A stretch of 64,000 nucleotides of DNA from Trichomonas vaginalis G3 (Eukaryota > Parabasalia > Trichomonadida > Trichomonadidae), in assembly GCF_026262505.1 (NCBI RefSeq), contig NC_067203.1, forward strand, positions 11,160,001-11,224,000, read 5' to 3'. Shown here one piece after another: positions 1 through 9,953 of the stretch. How positions within the stretch are numbered: position 1 is the stretch's first letter; each line of letters starts with the position of its first letter. The notes beneath the pieces were generated by a model. It was given only the letters and a program-made list of their open reading frames with translations, did not search any database and had not been told where the DNA came from. Made by a program: the position numbers and the translations under genes.

Positions 1-1432
1 TGTCAGCTTTGTCTGCAATCTTAAGTGCAGTTCTTCCTCCATTATTTTTGTTCTCCTCAACTTTCTTCGCTAATTCAGCAAGAATGAGATAAAGATAATC
101 AGTAAGGTCATCAGTACCAGACATATTAATATTATTGTTCTTTCTTGATGTATTAGCAACTTTCACTAAGGTCACAAAATCAGGGTACAAAGTACTTAAC
201 GTAGAAATGATTGTTTTTGGTCCAGGATCTTTCTCTTCTTCATCATTAGCATCACGTGGCATTGGAATTGGTTCCAAAGGTCCAGTCACATCAAAACTCT
301 CAAGTTCCATATAACCTTCATTTCTGAATCTTTCTATATGAGTTATCTTCTGGAAACTTGTTTTAGTCTTTTCAACTAAATTTTTTATTCCATCCACAAA
401 ACCTCCTTTATGATTTGGACCAAGATTACCCAGAGTGTCAAGAACAGTATCTATACCTTCTTGACTTTCAACAAAAGCCCAAAGAGCATTTATTTGACTC
501 TGGAGTGATATCCATGAGGCTGCAGTAGCACCGGCGTTTGCTATGGCAAAGATGAATGATAAAGGGTTGAACTTAAGACCAGATTCTTTATCTTTGACAA
601 TTTCAACGAAGTCATTGATATTTTTCTTCAAGTATTCCTTAGTCAGAAGAACTCCATCGCCAGCTATACCAGTTGCTTTTGTCTTTCCTTTAACATCAAA
701 TGTGATTGGTTTCTTCAATAAAATAACTTCTGGTGTTGTACTGATGCTATCATTAGTGGAGAAAAATTCTCCGACATGACTTGCTAAGTATTCTTTCGTC
801 AATAATGTTCCATCACCAACAATACCAGTTGCTTTTGGACCATCTTCTGTGAATGTCAATGGTTTCTTTAACATAACTTTATCTAAGTATATTGCAATAC
901 CACTATTTTGTACTTGTTCATGACCTAATATATAAGCAAATGCTGCGTTTAAAGCATTATACAATGTATCTTCTTTAAATGTTAATTGACTGTTTTCAAT
1001 CATTGGTATATTGAACAGTGTAGACCTTGGGTCAAAATGAACTCCATGGTCAATCGATAATAACCGTTTAACATGATATATTATAGTCTCTAATGCTTCA
1101 TTAATATTTACCTCACGAGTTTCTTGCAAACCATTACTCGCCATACATGAAAACATATAATCTCTATCAGTTGTGAAGAATGGAGCATCTAAGTAATTAT
1201 TCTCTACTTTTGTCACACGATTCTGTAACGCTTGAAGGTATTGATTTAAGTCTGTTTCAACAATTGTACCATCTGGTTGCTCGATAGGTAATATACCAGG
1301 ACCGATGGTAATGTCTTCATCAGCACCTTCTTTATGTATGACTAAAGCATTATCAGTAATTCTGAGAGTATATTCTTTATATTGAAGTACGCTAGACTTA
1401 TAACATTCATATGCATATGGAACAACACTCAT
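1..1432 (-). CDS. Fibre-like virion protein of the Polinton, C-terminal end outside the window
   Basis: An open frame of about 477 codons starts at the ATG at 1432 and runs off the left edge without a stop. Two related segments of about 45 residues sit in its middle, each with a core like KATGIVGDGTLLTKEYL / KATGIAGDGVLLTKEYL preceded by KKP(L/I)TF. This repeated Gly-rich, beta-prone pattern resembles phage and virus fibre or tail-needle shafts. The later part has an Ala-rich helix-like stretch near FAIANAGATAASW. The gene is divergent from the next one, with only 19 bases between the start codons. I do not recognise a named family; a receptor-binding or fibre role is inferred from the repeats and the location among virion genes. 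Confidence 0.6.
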   Translation of the reverse strand, partial: MSVVPYAYECYKSSVLQYKEYTLRITDNALVIHKEGADEDITIGPGILPIEQPDGTIVETDLNQYLQALQNRVTKVENNYLDAPFFTTDRDYMFSCMASNGLQETREVNINEALETIIYHVKRLLSIDHGVHFDPRSTLFNIPMIENSQLTFKEDTLYNALNAAFAYILGHEQVQNSGIAIYLDKVMLKKPLTFTEDGPKATGIVGDGTLLTKEYLASHVGEFFSTNDSISTTPEVILLKKPITFDVKGKTKATGIAGDGVLLTKEYLKKNINDFVEIVKDKESGLKFNPLSFIFAIANAGATAASWISLQSQINALWAFVESQEGIDTVLDTLGNLGPNHKGGFVDGIKNLVEKTKTSFQKITHIERFRNEGYMELESFDVTGPLEPIPMPRDANDEEEKDPGPKTIISTLSTLYPDFVTLVKVANTSRKNNNINMSGTDDLTDYLYLILAELAKKVEENKNNGGRTALKIADKAD

Positions 1433-1451
1433 TCTTTTACTACATATAAAA

Positions 1452-2294
1452 ATGATGTATTATCTACAATCGACTGATCCTAATAACTACGGGACAATAC
1501 AGTTTCAAGCAGATCCTAACATGGGGCATCCAAGTAAGATAAAGATGAGAGTAAAAAGTGTCAGTACTATGGCGAACTTTATTGTTTGTGACGAAACAGA
1601 TTATTTTGTCTTACAGTTAGACGAAGATGGAGAAGAAAAGGTGTGTACATTTAAGTCAGCTCTTTCATTTGATATGGATACTATTGTATCAAAACTACAA
1701 GAGATTGTAACAAAACAGTTTGATTATTATAACAAGAAAAAAGGTCAACATAATGTAACAGTTTCACTGAGTGCTACGAATCAACTTATATTTACGTCAC
1801 AGGACAAAGGACATAAAGTCTATTTAAAAGATGCTTCACATAGAGCAAATCTTATTTTAGGTGCATATGGAATAGAACTACCTATTGTACATAATTATTA
1901 TCTACAAATGCCAAAACCACCTATGCTCAACTTCGGGTATCAGTTATACCTTCGTTCATCAATGTCTGTCATCTCTGGGTTCAATAATATTGACCAAGTT
2001 GATGATCGAAGAAAGATCATGTACAGATCTACATGTTATAACATCAATGAGTTCTGGATATCTGGTAAACCACTTATATGTAAGGAATCCTCACCATGGA
2101 TAGATGCATTTCCATGGGAACTAACTAATGTTACGTTTACCTTAGTTGACTTCCAAGATCAGCCTGTTCGATTATTGTCACCAATGTTTATGGTGATAGA
2201 GATTAAACCAGATAAGCCAGAAGTTAGAGAAACCAATGATGTCAGTGATGATGATACAGAATCTTCGTACGATTATGATTACGATGACGATTAA
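1452..2294 (+). CDS. Probable minor virion protein (penton-like candidate) of the Polinton
   Basis: This encodes 280 residues with an acidic tail (DDDTESSYDYDYDDD). The C-terminal third, around LTNVTFTLVDFQDQPVRL followed by a hydrophobic strand MFMVIEI, has the strand-turn-strand look seen near the end of penton-like or minor capsid proteins of Polinton-type elements. That resemblance is weak and by eye. The start at 1452 (Met-Met) follows a TATAAAA-like sequence by a few bases. It sits between the fibre-like gene and the polymerase, which fits a structural role but does not prove it. Confidence 0.45.
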   Translation: MMYYLQSTDPNNYGTIQFQADPNMGHPSKIKMRVKSVSTMANFIVCDETDYFVLQLDEDGEEKVCTFKSALSFDMDTIVSKLQEIVTKQFDYYNKKKGQHNVTVSLSATNQLIFTSQDKGHKVYLKDASHRANLILGAYGIELPIVHNYYLQMPKPPMLNFGYQLYLRSSMSVISGFNNIDQVDDRRKIMYRSTCYNINEFWISGKPLICKESSPWIDAFPWELTNVTFTLVDFQDQPVRLLSPMFMVIEIKPDKPEVRETNDVSDDDTESSYDYDYDDD

Positions 2295-2336
2295 AAAAAA
2301 TAACGTATATTTTTTTATCGGTTATAAAAGACCAAC

Positions 2337-5300
2337 ATGCTCAATGCTATAAAAGGATTAGTTAATAACCTTTCACCAGAAGATAAGAAAGGTATGCTTG
2401 ATATGTTTGGGATCAAAATGCCTAAGAAAGCTAAAGACATTACCAATAAATTAGCTCTGGCAATTAAGAATCAAGGAGGTACAGGAAGTGTAGCAGATAT
2501 TTTCAAGAATGCTAAGAGCTTCTATGATGACTACAATGGTATCATGAATGTTCCAGCTTCAAATTCCCCAGTTGCTTTAGATCACGATCAGAGATCTCAT
2601 AATAGAGCGTTAATGGAGATGCAACCAATATACTCAGACCCTCCACCAAAGATTGATGAGAGCGAATTAGCATACAAAGAAATACAGAATGCCTTTTACG
2701 TTGTTAAGAACATTAATGGTCAAAAACTTCCTGATGAGAAATGGTTAGACCCAATAACTAAAGCAGGAGAAAGATTCATTATGTTTAACATTGACCAATA
2801 CAGTCCAAGAGGAAAAGATTACTTCAACAAGATGTTTCCAAGAGTTATGGCAAAGTTCATTGGACAGATAGACCTTTTCAAACAGAAGTGGACATTCTAT
2901 TACGACTTTGATGAGAAGAGAAACATTTTGCGTCATTTGAACATCAATACAATGGGATCATTAGTTCATCAGTTACTTAATGAAGCTCCAATAGCAGAAG
3001 TACAAGAATTAGCATCTAAAGTCCTTGAATCAAACTATGACTTCTTCCTTTGTAGTATTCCTTCGTTAAGGAAGATCGAGATCTTTGACTATACAGCTTA
3101 TTCAGATGTTGATGCTTCTGCTTTGAGAAAAGGAACGTACACACCATATAAACTCACAGCTGAAGAACAAGTTATGTTAGATACGATGAGAGCAGCAGGT
3201 CAAGAAAAGATCGCACTCAAGATCATCAAACAAAACCATTCAAAGAAGAGAAACAGGTCACGTAATGGTCAGCTTTGGACATGGACATGCAAATTACCTA
3301 TTAACTTAGAGAGGTATCAGATCTTCAACGAACTTAATGCAGAGACAGCAAAGAAGATGATGAAAGATTCATGTTTCATCTACGCTTGTATTCAAGCTGG
3401 TGTTGACGAAGCAACAATTAATCATATGAGGGAAATCATTCGTGTCAAAGATTTTCCAATGTCAAAGATTAAGGTTATTGCCAAAGAAACAGGAATAAGG
3501 TTCCATGTCATCAAATACAACGAGAAGTATTCAAATCATTCATATACTTATGAACCAGATGAAGAACCAAAGATGACAGTAGAACTTTTATTAATGTATG
3601 ACCACTACATGTTGAACGAAAAGCTTCCAATAAGTTCAATGTTCATCAAGAACTATGAAGATGTTTGTAAGTTGTGCAAGGATTGGACTTTAGAGAAGAA
3701 GATGTTAGTTAACAGAAGATATGAAACAAGGTATGCAATTAACTCAAAGTTAGTTACACCACTTGCAAAAGTCATTGAACTCTTGTTTGCTAACAATTAT
3801 TTCGAACCAATTAGAACAGGAGAACTTTGCACATACTTCACAACGATGTATAATGAGAACCTTGAAGAAATGATTGACCTCACATACAATGAGCGTTATT
3901 GCGCAAGGATGAAGAAAGATTGGAGTTCAGAGACGAAGAAAGACATGAAGTTCCCAAGAGAACATGTTTTCTTTGCTGACTTCGAAGCATCAACTGATGG
4001 AAACATTCACAAAGCATACAACATTTGTTTCATGGAAGATGACGATGATGGTTATACATCAATTTGGGGAAGTGACTGTGCGTCAAAATTCCTCGAAGCT
4101 TTACCAGATAAGAGTTTAGTTTATTTCCACAACTTATCGTACGATGTCACTTTTCTCATGTCTCAGTTAGAAGAGATTACAGGAACTCCAATCATCAAAG
4201 GTTCACAAACGATGCAGATACAAGGAAAGTACAAAGGAAAACTTCTCTGCTTCAAAGACTCTTATGCAATCATCTCAACTAAGTTGGAAAGATTCCCTGA
4301 AATGTTTCACCTCACTAGTGGTGAAAAAGAAGTTTTCCCATATAATTACTACACGGAAGAGTTAGTTAATACAACTAAAGTTGGTAACATCGATGATGCC
4401 ATGAATCATGTCAAAGATATTGAAGCTTTTAATGAGAACATTGAGAAGATTGAAGATTGCAAGATTGATGATGAACACTTTGACATGGAAGTTTATTCGT
4501 CATTCTATTGCGGTCAAGATGTACGCATTTTACGAGATGGCTTTCTTAAGTTCCGCAATGACCTCATGACTGAGTTTGAAATAGATGCTTATGATTATGT
4601 TTCAATAAGTTCTATCTCAAACAAACTCTTTGAGAAGAGAGTATATTGGAAGAACGGTAATCTCTTTGATCTTGCAGGAAAACCTCGTGAATATATTTCC
4701 AAGTGTATTCAAGGAGGAAGATGCATGCTAGCTGAGAACAAGAAGCAATACAATGAAGGAGAACTCATCACTGACTTCGATGCTGTATCATTGTATCCAT
4801 CAGCAATTGCTAGACTTTACTGTTTAGAAGGAATTCCAAAAGTTATGACAGAAGAGATGAAGAGCAGTGAATACTTGTTGGAGCATCTCTTTGATGATGA
4901 CCAAGCTGAACCAACAAAGGAAAAGTTCATCTCAGGATTTTACTGTCAGATCGAGATCTTGTCGATCGGTAAGAACTCAGCATTCCCATTGATTGTCGTC
5001 AATCCTGACATCAACCCTGACTTACATGTTGCCAGAAGTTCCAATACATGCTGCAAGATGTTCGTAGACCACATTACGCTTCAAGATCTGATCAAGTTCC
5101 AAGAGATCTCATGCAAAGTCATTGATGGATACTATTATGATGGAAAAAGGGACATGACAATAAGGAATGAAGTTAAGAAGCTCTTCGAATTACGTGCTAA
5201 GTATAAGAAGGAAGGTAATCCGATACAAGAGATCATCAAACTTCTTTTGAACAGTATCTATGGTAAGACGATATTAAAGCCCATTGACAAAAAGATTCGT

Positions 5301-6008
5301 TTCATCAAGGACAATAAGCTCACTGACTATATCATTAAGAACTATAATGACATACAGACAATAGAGTTCATCCCCGATTCCGAACTTTCATGTGTAAAGT
5401 CATTTAAACCTATCGTTCGTCACTTTAACTATTGTCCATTAGGTGTTTCAATCCTTTCTATGTCCAAACGAATCATGAATGAAGTATTCTTCACAGCAGA
5501 AGATTTGGGCTTGAAGTTGTTCTATCAGGATACAGATAGTTTACACTTGTATGAGAAGGACTTAGATAAGTTAGCAGAAGAATACAAGAGAAGGTATAAC
5601 AGAGAACTCATTGGAAAAGCACTGGGTCAATTTCATTCAGACTTTGCAGAGATTACTGCAGGACATATGTCTAAGGCACAAAGATCTATATTCGTTGGAA
5701 AGAAGACTTACCTCGACGAATTAACCAATGACCTCAAGGAAATTGCTTTCCACTGTCGAATGAAGGGAATCACACAGGACGTAATTGCACTTACTGCAAA
5801 CCAAATGTTCCCAGATGCGATACAAGTACATTATGACGAGAAGAAAGGTTTGTTCTTCCCTGAGAAAGTTGGGGAAAAATATAGCATCGTGGAATTGTAC
5901 AAATCTCTTTATGAAGGTGATGAGATAACCTTTGACTTGTGCATTGGTTCGAAACCATGCTTCAACAAAAATAAGGACTTCACTATTTCAAACGAAGTCA
6001 TCTTTTGA
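2337..6008 (+). CDS. polB: Protein-primed family B DNA polymerase (pPolB) of the Polinton
   Basis: The 1223-residue product replicates the element, using a terminal protein as primer in known relatives. The 3'-5' exonuclease motifs are visible as FFADFEAST (about residue 545), FHNLSYDVTFL (about 596) and YCGQDVRIL (about 724). The polymerase motifs are A, TDFDAVSLYPSA (about 812); B, KLLLNSIYGKT (about 968); and C, YQDTDSLHL (about 1063), with both catalytic aspartates in DxxSLYPS and DTD. Upstream, DSCFIYACIQAGV and the following helical segment (about 345-400) match the N-terminal Cys-containing module seen in many large virus-like pPolBs. Length is typical for Maverick polymerases. A TTATAAAAG box lies 7 bases before the ATG. 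Confidence 0.93.
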   Translation: MLNAIKGLVNNLSPEDKKGMLDMFGIKMPKKAKDITNKLALAIKNQGGTGSVADIFKNAKSFYDDYNGIMNVPASNSPVALDHDQRSHNRALMEMQPIYSDPPPKIDESELAYKEIQNAFYVVKNINGQKLPDEKWLDPITKAGERFIMFNIDQYSPRGKDYFNKMFPRVMAKFIGQIDLFKQKWTFYYDFDEKRNILRHLNINTMGSLVHQLLNEAPIAEVQELASKVLESNYDFFLCSIPSLRKIEIFDYTAYSDVDASALRKGTYTPYKLTAEEQVMLDTMRAAGQEKIALKIIKQNHSKKRNRSRNGQLWTWTCKLPINLERYQIFNELNAETAKKMMKDSCFIYACIQAGVDEATINHMREIIRVKDFPMSKIKVIAKETGIRFHVIKYNEKYSNHSYTYEPDEEPKMTVELLLMYDHYMLNEKLPISSMFIKNYEDVCKLCKDWTLEKKMLVNRRYETRYAINSKLVTPLAKVIELLFANNYFEPIRTGELCTYFTTMYNENLEEMIDLTYNERYCARMKKDWSSETKKDMKFPREHVFFADFEASTDGNIHKAYNICFMEDDDDGYTSIWGSDCASKFLEALPDKSLVYFHNLSYDVTFLMSQLEEITGTPIIKGSQTMQIQGKYKGKLLCFKDSYAIISTKLERFPEMFHLTSGEKEVFPYNYYTEELVNTTKVGNIDDAMNHVKDIEAFNENIEKIEDCKIDDEHFDMEVYSSFYCGQDVRILRDGFLKFRNDLMTEFEIDAYDYVSISSISNKLFEKRVYWKNGNLFDLAGKPREYISKCIQGGRCMLAENKKQYNEGELITDFDAVSLYPSAIARLYCLEGIPKVMTEEMKSSEYLLEHLFDDDQAEPTKEKFISGFYCQIEILSIGKNSAFPLIVVNPDINPDLHVARSSNTCCKMFVDHITLQDLIKFQEISCKVIDGYYYDGKRDMTIRNEVKKLFELRAKYKKEGNPIQEIIKLLLNSIYGKTILKPIDKKIRFIKDNKLTDYIIKNYNDIQTIEFIPDSELSCVKSFKPIVRHFNYCPLGVSILSMSKRIMNEVFFTAEDLGLKLFYQDTDSLHLYEKDLDKLAEEYKRRYNRELIGKALGQFHSDFAEITAGHMSKAQRSIFVGKKTYLDELTNDLKEIAFHCRMKGITQDVIALTANQMFPDAIQVHYDEKKGLFFPEKVGEKYSIVELYKSLYEGDEITFDLCIGSKPCFNKNKDFTISNEVIF

Positions 6009-6031
6009 ACGTAAGTTAAAGTTCTAAACAC

Positions 6032-6259
6032 TTACTTATTATTTTTCTTAGCTTCTTCCTCTTCTCTCAATTTCTTTGCAATCATTCGTGGATTCTTTGC
6101 GCGTCCAGCTGCTAATGCAGCTAATTGTTTCTCTGTGAGTTTACGCTTTGGTTTAGCTGGTTTCTCTTCTTGTGTTTGTTCTTTTGGTTTGAGTTCATTA
6201 AGTATTTCTTCACGAAGTTCATTCTTGAGTGCTTCTCTGTCGAAAGTATTCTCAGTCAT
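6032..6259 (-). CDS. Small basic DNA-binding-type protein of the Polinton
   Basis: The preferred start is the ATG at 6259 (MTENTFDREAL), giving 75 residues; a longer in-frame start exists but would overlap the divergent gene. The core KRKLTEKQLAALAAGRAKNP, followed by a Lys/Glu-rich helix, matches a short basic motif common in small proteins of Polintons and large DNA viruses, where it is thought to bind nucleic acid. It converges with the polymerase gene (23 bases apart) and is divergent from the next gene, with 34 bases between the start codons. Confidence 0.55.
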   Translation of the reverse strand: MTENTFDREALKNELREEILNELKPKEQTQEEKPAKPKRKLTEKQLAALAAGRAKNPRMIAKKLREEEEAKKNNK

Positions 6260-6293
6260 TTTGTTAGGAGTAAAAAATTTTATTAGGATAGAA

Positions 6294-6743
6294 ATGACGT
6301 CAAAACTTTCACCAAGTGAAAAGCAATCAATCATATTGAATGAAGCTAAAGGAATACAACATCCATTATATTATGTTTGTCATATGAAGAATGGTTCAGT
6401 TCAAGTTAGAAAGAGAAAGGCACCATTGAATTCACCAGCTCCTGCCCCAGCTCCTGTTGTTCAAGAAGCTCCTAAAGTTGATGAGAAGAAAGAAGAAGAA
6501 CAAGCATATACTAATAAAATGTTGTTAGAGATGATGACAAAGATATTAGAACGTAACAGTGTAGTTAATGAACCAAACATGGACCCAATTGAACGTGAGA
6601 AGGAAACTAAAGAGAATCAAGAATATGTTCAATCAATGGAAGAGAAAAGAATACACTTCGATGATGAACCAGAGCCTGAACCAGAACCTCCTAAACCTCA
6701 GCCACAAATAAGACGAATAATCCCAAGAATAAGAAGATTGTAA
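6294..6743 (+). CDS. Pro/Glu-rich hypothetical protein of the Polinton
   Basis: The start chosen is the ATG at 6294 (MTSKLSPSEKQ), giving 149 residues; upstream codons in this frame overlap the divergent gene and look non-coding. The protein has a small N-terminal domain, a Pro/Ala linker (NSPAPAPAPVVQEAP), a Lys/Glu helix, an acidic PEPEPEPPKPQP stretch and a very basic end (RRIIPRIRRL). The last feature resembles capsid- or DNA-associated tails of small virion proteins. No family was recognised. It lies 20 bases before the probable capsid gene. Confidence 0.55.
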   Translation: MTSKLSPSEKQSIILNEAKGIQHPLYYVCHMKNGSVQVRKRKAPLNSPAPAPAPVVQEAPKVDEKKEEEQAYTNKMLLEMMTKILERNSVVNEPNMDPIEREKETKENQEYVQSMEEKRIHFDDEPEPEPEPPKPQPQIRRIIPRIRRL

Positions 6744-6763
6744 ATTTTTTATAGCTGAGAAAG

Positions 6764-8452
6764 ATGTTGAACGATAACCTCAATACATACAGTATTGCTG
6801 ATTCCATCAGACAAGTAAGATATTATTTCGATCAAGTTGATGGGGCAGTTCCTATTGGAGATACTAACCATAGATATGTCCCAACAAAAGTGCCAGCTAT
6901 GCCGACAAATACTATTGATAACGGTTATATTACATTTAACATATCACCACCTGGTGAGAACATGATTGACTTATATAATACGTTCATTAGTGGTTATGTC
7001 GATGGTGAGTGCATAATTACAACAGAAACTGAACCAGCTGATGAAAAAGTTCCTAAATATGATGGTGAAGTATATAAAGAAAGAGCTGTTGAGACAGCTC
7101 CTACAGGATCAAATGTTACAGCAATTAAAGCAATTGATACTAAATATGCTGGTGGCAAATCATGTGCACATCTTCCAGCAATTTGGTTGGGATACATTGA
7201 TTCATTCTATGCTGTTGAATCATATCAATTAATCGCTAATGGTAAAAGTGTTTATACACAAGATAATGCTAGAGAAGAAGGTTACATTACTTCTACTGCA
7301 TCTACAACAGAAGCTATTAAGAAAGTTGATGTATTTAGTAAGGCTAGACATAAAGATGTTTTCAATAGATGTGATACAGTTCGTTCTGGACAGATTATTG
7401 AGTTCAATAAACCAATTAGTGGTGCAACTACATTAAAGTTCCACATACCAATCAAGATTGACCTAAGAAGATTCCTAATACTTAATAACATTAGATTCCT
7501 TCCAGCGTTTGCTGGTAACTTACAACTTAAGGTTAAGTTCAGTATTGCTGGTATGGTTTGGACACCATTAAGTTATCAGGATATTCTACCATTACCGAAC
7601 ATGCAAGCCAATGTTACAAGCTATATTCCAATCACTAATCACTTCACTCCTATCTATGAAGGTATCAAAGTTATTGATACTGTAACTTGGAATGCCGATA
7701 AGAGTACGATATCATTTGGTACCAAGTTTATTAAGTTCACTAAGAAGAATGCAAACTTCTTTGAAATGATTACATACTGTAACTCATTCTCTTTGGACCC
7801 TAACATCTATAGTGATTTGGTGACAAGATATTCGGCAAAGACTCTAAACTTCCCAATCAAAAGAATTGACTGCATTACTATGGATGGTTCAATGGCTAAA
7901 GGTGAAGGAACTCCTTGTACATTCACGGCAGCATTTACTCCATTATATGTGAACACCATTTATACACTATTTAAGAAAACACCTAATTATAACACTACCT
8001 ATGAAAATCCATTGTTTGAACAAATTCAATTGAACTGTGGAGCATATGGTAACATACCCGCTGAGGCTCAAGCATCTAATGATCCAATCTTCTATGAGAT
8101 GCAGGCAAATGCCACTAACAATAATAACGATACTGTTGGCTTCAACTATGATGTCATGAGGTCTATCACAACCACATCAGTCCCTCAATTTGGAATCGAG
8201 TCAAATGACTTAGGTCATTACCTATGTGGATTCCCTTGCGAAACTGATTATACATTCCAACAGGGTCAGTTATCTAATTCACCTATTACATATAAGCTTA
8301 CAGTTAAGCCAACAGCAGAGTCTATTAAATATACTGAGAAACCAGTGTTATGCTTCTTACGTCACGTTTGCCTCTCCATACAGATTAAACAGGTGGGACC
8401 ACCTATCGTACTTCTCGACGATTATGATTTATCAGCCCCTGCTAGTGAATAA
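6764..8452 (+). CDS. Probable major capsid protein (double jelly-roll type) of the Polinton
   Basis: This encodes 562 residues, the usual size for Polinton major capsid proteins. The sequence is rich in beta-strands without transmembrane segments or enzyme motifs. Features include an N-terminal segment YITFNISPPGENMIDLYNTF, a central RRFLILNNIRFLPAFAGNL and a C-terminal hydrophobic strand in CLSIQIKQVGPPIVLLDDY. It is the last large gene before the element's right end, a common place for the capsid gene. The assignment rests on length, composition and context; a structure prediction showing two jelly-roll domains would settle it. Confidence 0.6.
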   Translation: MLNDNLNTYSIADSIRQVRYYFDQVDGAVPIGDTNHRYVPTKVPAMPTNTIDNGYITFNISPPGENMIDLYNTFISGYVDGECIITTETEPADEKVPKYDGEVYKERAVETAPTGSNVTAIKAIDTKYAGGKSCAHLPAIWLGYIDSFYAVESYQLIANGKSVYTQDNAREEGYITSTASTTEAIKKVDVFSKARHKDVFNRCDTVRSGQIIEFNKPISGATTLKFHIPIKIDLRRFLILNNIRFLPAFAGNLQLKVKFSIAGMVWTPLSYQDILPLPNMQANVTSYIPITNHFTPIYEGIKVIDTVTWNADKSTISFGTKFIKFTKKNANFFEMITYCNSFSLDPNIYSDLVTRYSAKTLNFPIKRIDCITMDGSMAKGEGTPCTFTAAFTPLYVNTIYTLFKKTPNYNTTYENPLFEQIQLNCGAYGNIPAEAQASNDPIFYEMQANATNNNNDTVGFNYDVMRSITTTSVPQFGIESNDLGHYLCGFPCETDYTFQQGQLSNSPITYKLTVKPTAESIKYTEKPVLCFLRHVCLSIQIKQVGPPIVLLDDYDLSAPASE

Positions 8453-8760
8453 AGGTTAGTTTACATATGAACGTTTATTTTTACACATATATGCGTACAT
8501 ATGCGCGCCCGTATGGTGTCAGTTTTCTGTCACTTTTTTCATTGTGTCGGTGACTGTAGCTGTAGGCTACAGGCGACGCACAATGTATACTGTACTCGAG
8601 GGCGTATAGAAATGCAACGCATGCGTAAGATAGGATTCTTACAACATGAAATTGCCACACTGGGCGATCTTTTGGAGTTGGGGCCGAAGGAATTTCTTCA
8701 CCGTCCATTTTTATTGGCAAAGATCGAAAAAGCTTTGAAAATAATTTTATTATGATTTAT
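8453..8760. other. Terminal region of the Polinton
   Basis: A G+C-richer stretch follows the capsid gene and includes a dyad around 8558-8575 (CTGTAGC...GCTACAG). A short frame from 8612 could give about 47 residues (MQRMRKIGFLQHE...), but nothing shows it is used. The composition change near 8755 is my only evidence for the element border. It probably contains the terminal inverted repeat. Confidence 0.4.
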
Positions 8761-9953
8761 TTCCGTTATGTAATATGAATCATTTGGGCATCAAATATTT
8801 TTGAAAACTATCTGAAATCCATTGAATATCGATGTATAACCGTCACATCACATTGAAGAGGGATTTCATATGAATAAAAACGATGATCATTGGCAACGAT
8901 GATATTTTGTTATTGATCATCGTTTATGTTATCCAAGTATTCAATTTGATTTAGAAGTTTTCAGAGTTCAAGATAATTTGGACATAATAATAATGTATAC
9001 GTATATGAGCAGTATCTGTCGATAAATTATGCATTGTGAGCCCTCTCAAAAACTATGGTTTGATTGAAAAAATAAATTTAAAATTGAACTATAAATTCTA
9101 TTGTTTATGATATTTTTTTTAATTCTTTTTTGAATATAACTATTCTAGGAAAGTAAACGCTATATATCGTTGCAATATTTTCTGACACTTCACAATTCTA
9201 TGAATATACAAAAATTTGACCTTGAGATAAACATTTTGATTGCGGTATAGTGCTGAGCAAGATTTTTCAATCAAAATTGAGAATTAATTATTGATAACTA
9301 TCATCTTACGTTTTTACAGCTCTAGATAAAATATCGCTATGATTCAAATATATTTTGGATGTATATTTGCGAAAAAAAAATTTACATTTCATCAAAAATA
9401 AACTTTGAATCTTCAAACAATATTATTAGATGATTCTCATATTTTGGATTACGTTTGCTATCACTCACCATATTTCAATCAATCCATTTATGGCTCATTA
9501 ACTTTCTTTTTCCGCATTTCCGATTAGATTTAATTAAACAGTCTCTTAAAAACAAATTTAATGCTATATTAGTATTTCATAGCTAATACTAGTCGATTTA
9601 CGCATTTGATTAAGGTTAATTGACCCAAAATTTTAATCAATTTCTGTAATTTTTGAAGAAAGTTCATTATAAATTCAAGATGTTCAACGTATTCATATTA
9701 GGCAACATTTCTATTATAATAGTTCTTCTGTATATCCCTTTTGAATTGTAATCGAAAAAAATTGAATTCAAAATCTATAAATCACCAAATATATGATTTG
9801 CTTTCCCACGAAAATGATAAAATTGTTTACTAAATTTATACATTTTTACAAAATTATCATAAAATTTTAAAAAAACAAGACTAATGAAAGTAAAACTATA
9901 ATTACTAGCATGATCTCTTCAATAACAAAGAGAAAAAATATTCGGTTGAAATT
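8761..9953. other. AT-rich intergenic stretch with one hairpin
   Basis: No gene was found on either strand. The one clear structure is an inverted repeat CGATGATCA ... TGATCATCG at 8881-8932 with a loop of about 34 bases. Confidence 0.6.

Larger units (their letters stand above)
1..8760. mobile_element. Polinton/Maverick virus-like element, right-hand part
   Basis: The assignment rests on a protein-primed family B DNA polymerase next to a probable major capsid protein and several small virion-type proteins in a compact layout with gaps of 20-45 bases. That combination is characteristic of Polintons (Mavericks), which are abundant in Trichomonas. The left end, and presumably the integrase, ATPase and protease genes, lie outside the window. 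The right boundary is approximate: base composition is richer in G+C up to about 8755 and then falls to the AT-rich intergenic level. No terminal inverted repeat can be confirmed because the other end is missing. The visible genes look whole, which suggests a young insertion. Confidence 0.85.

Noticed and set aside
543-779. Plus-strand open frame inside the minus-strand fibre-like gene
   Set aside because: It lies wholly within a much longer minus-strand frame and has low-complexity Ser/Leu/Phe composition typical of an antisense shadow.
7041-7436. Plus-strand short frames within the capsid gene
   Set aside because: Leu/Lys-rich out-of-frame shadows of the capsid coding sequence.
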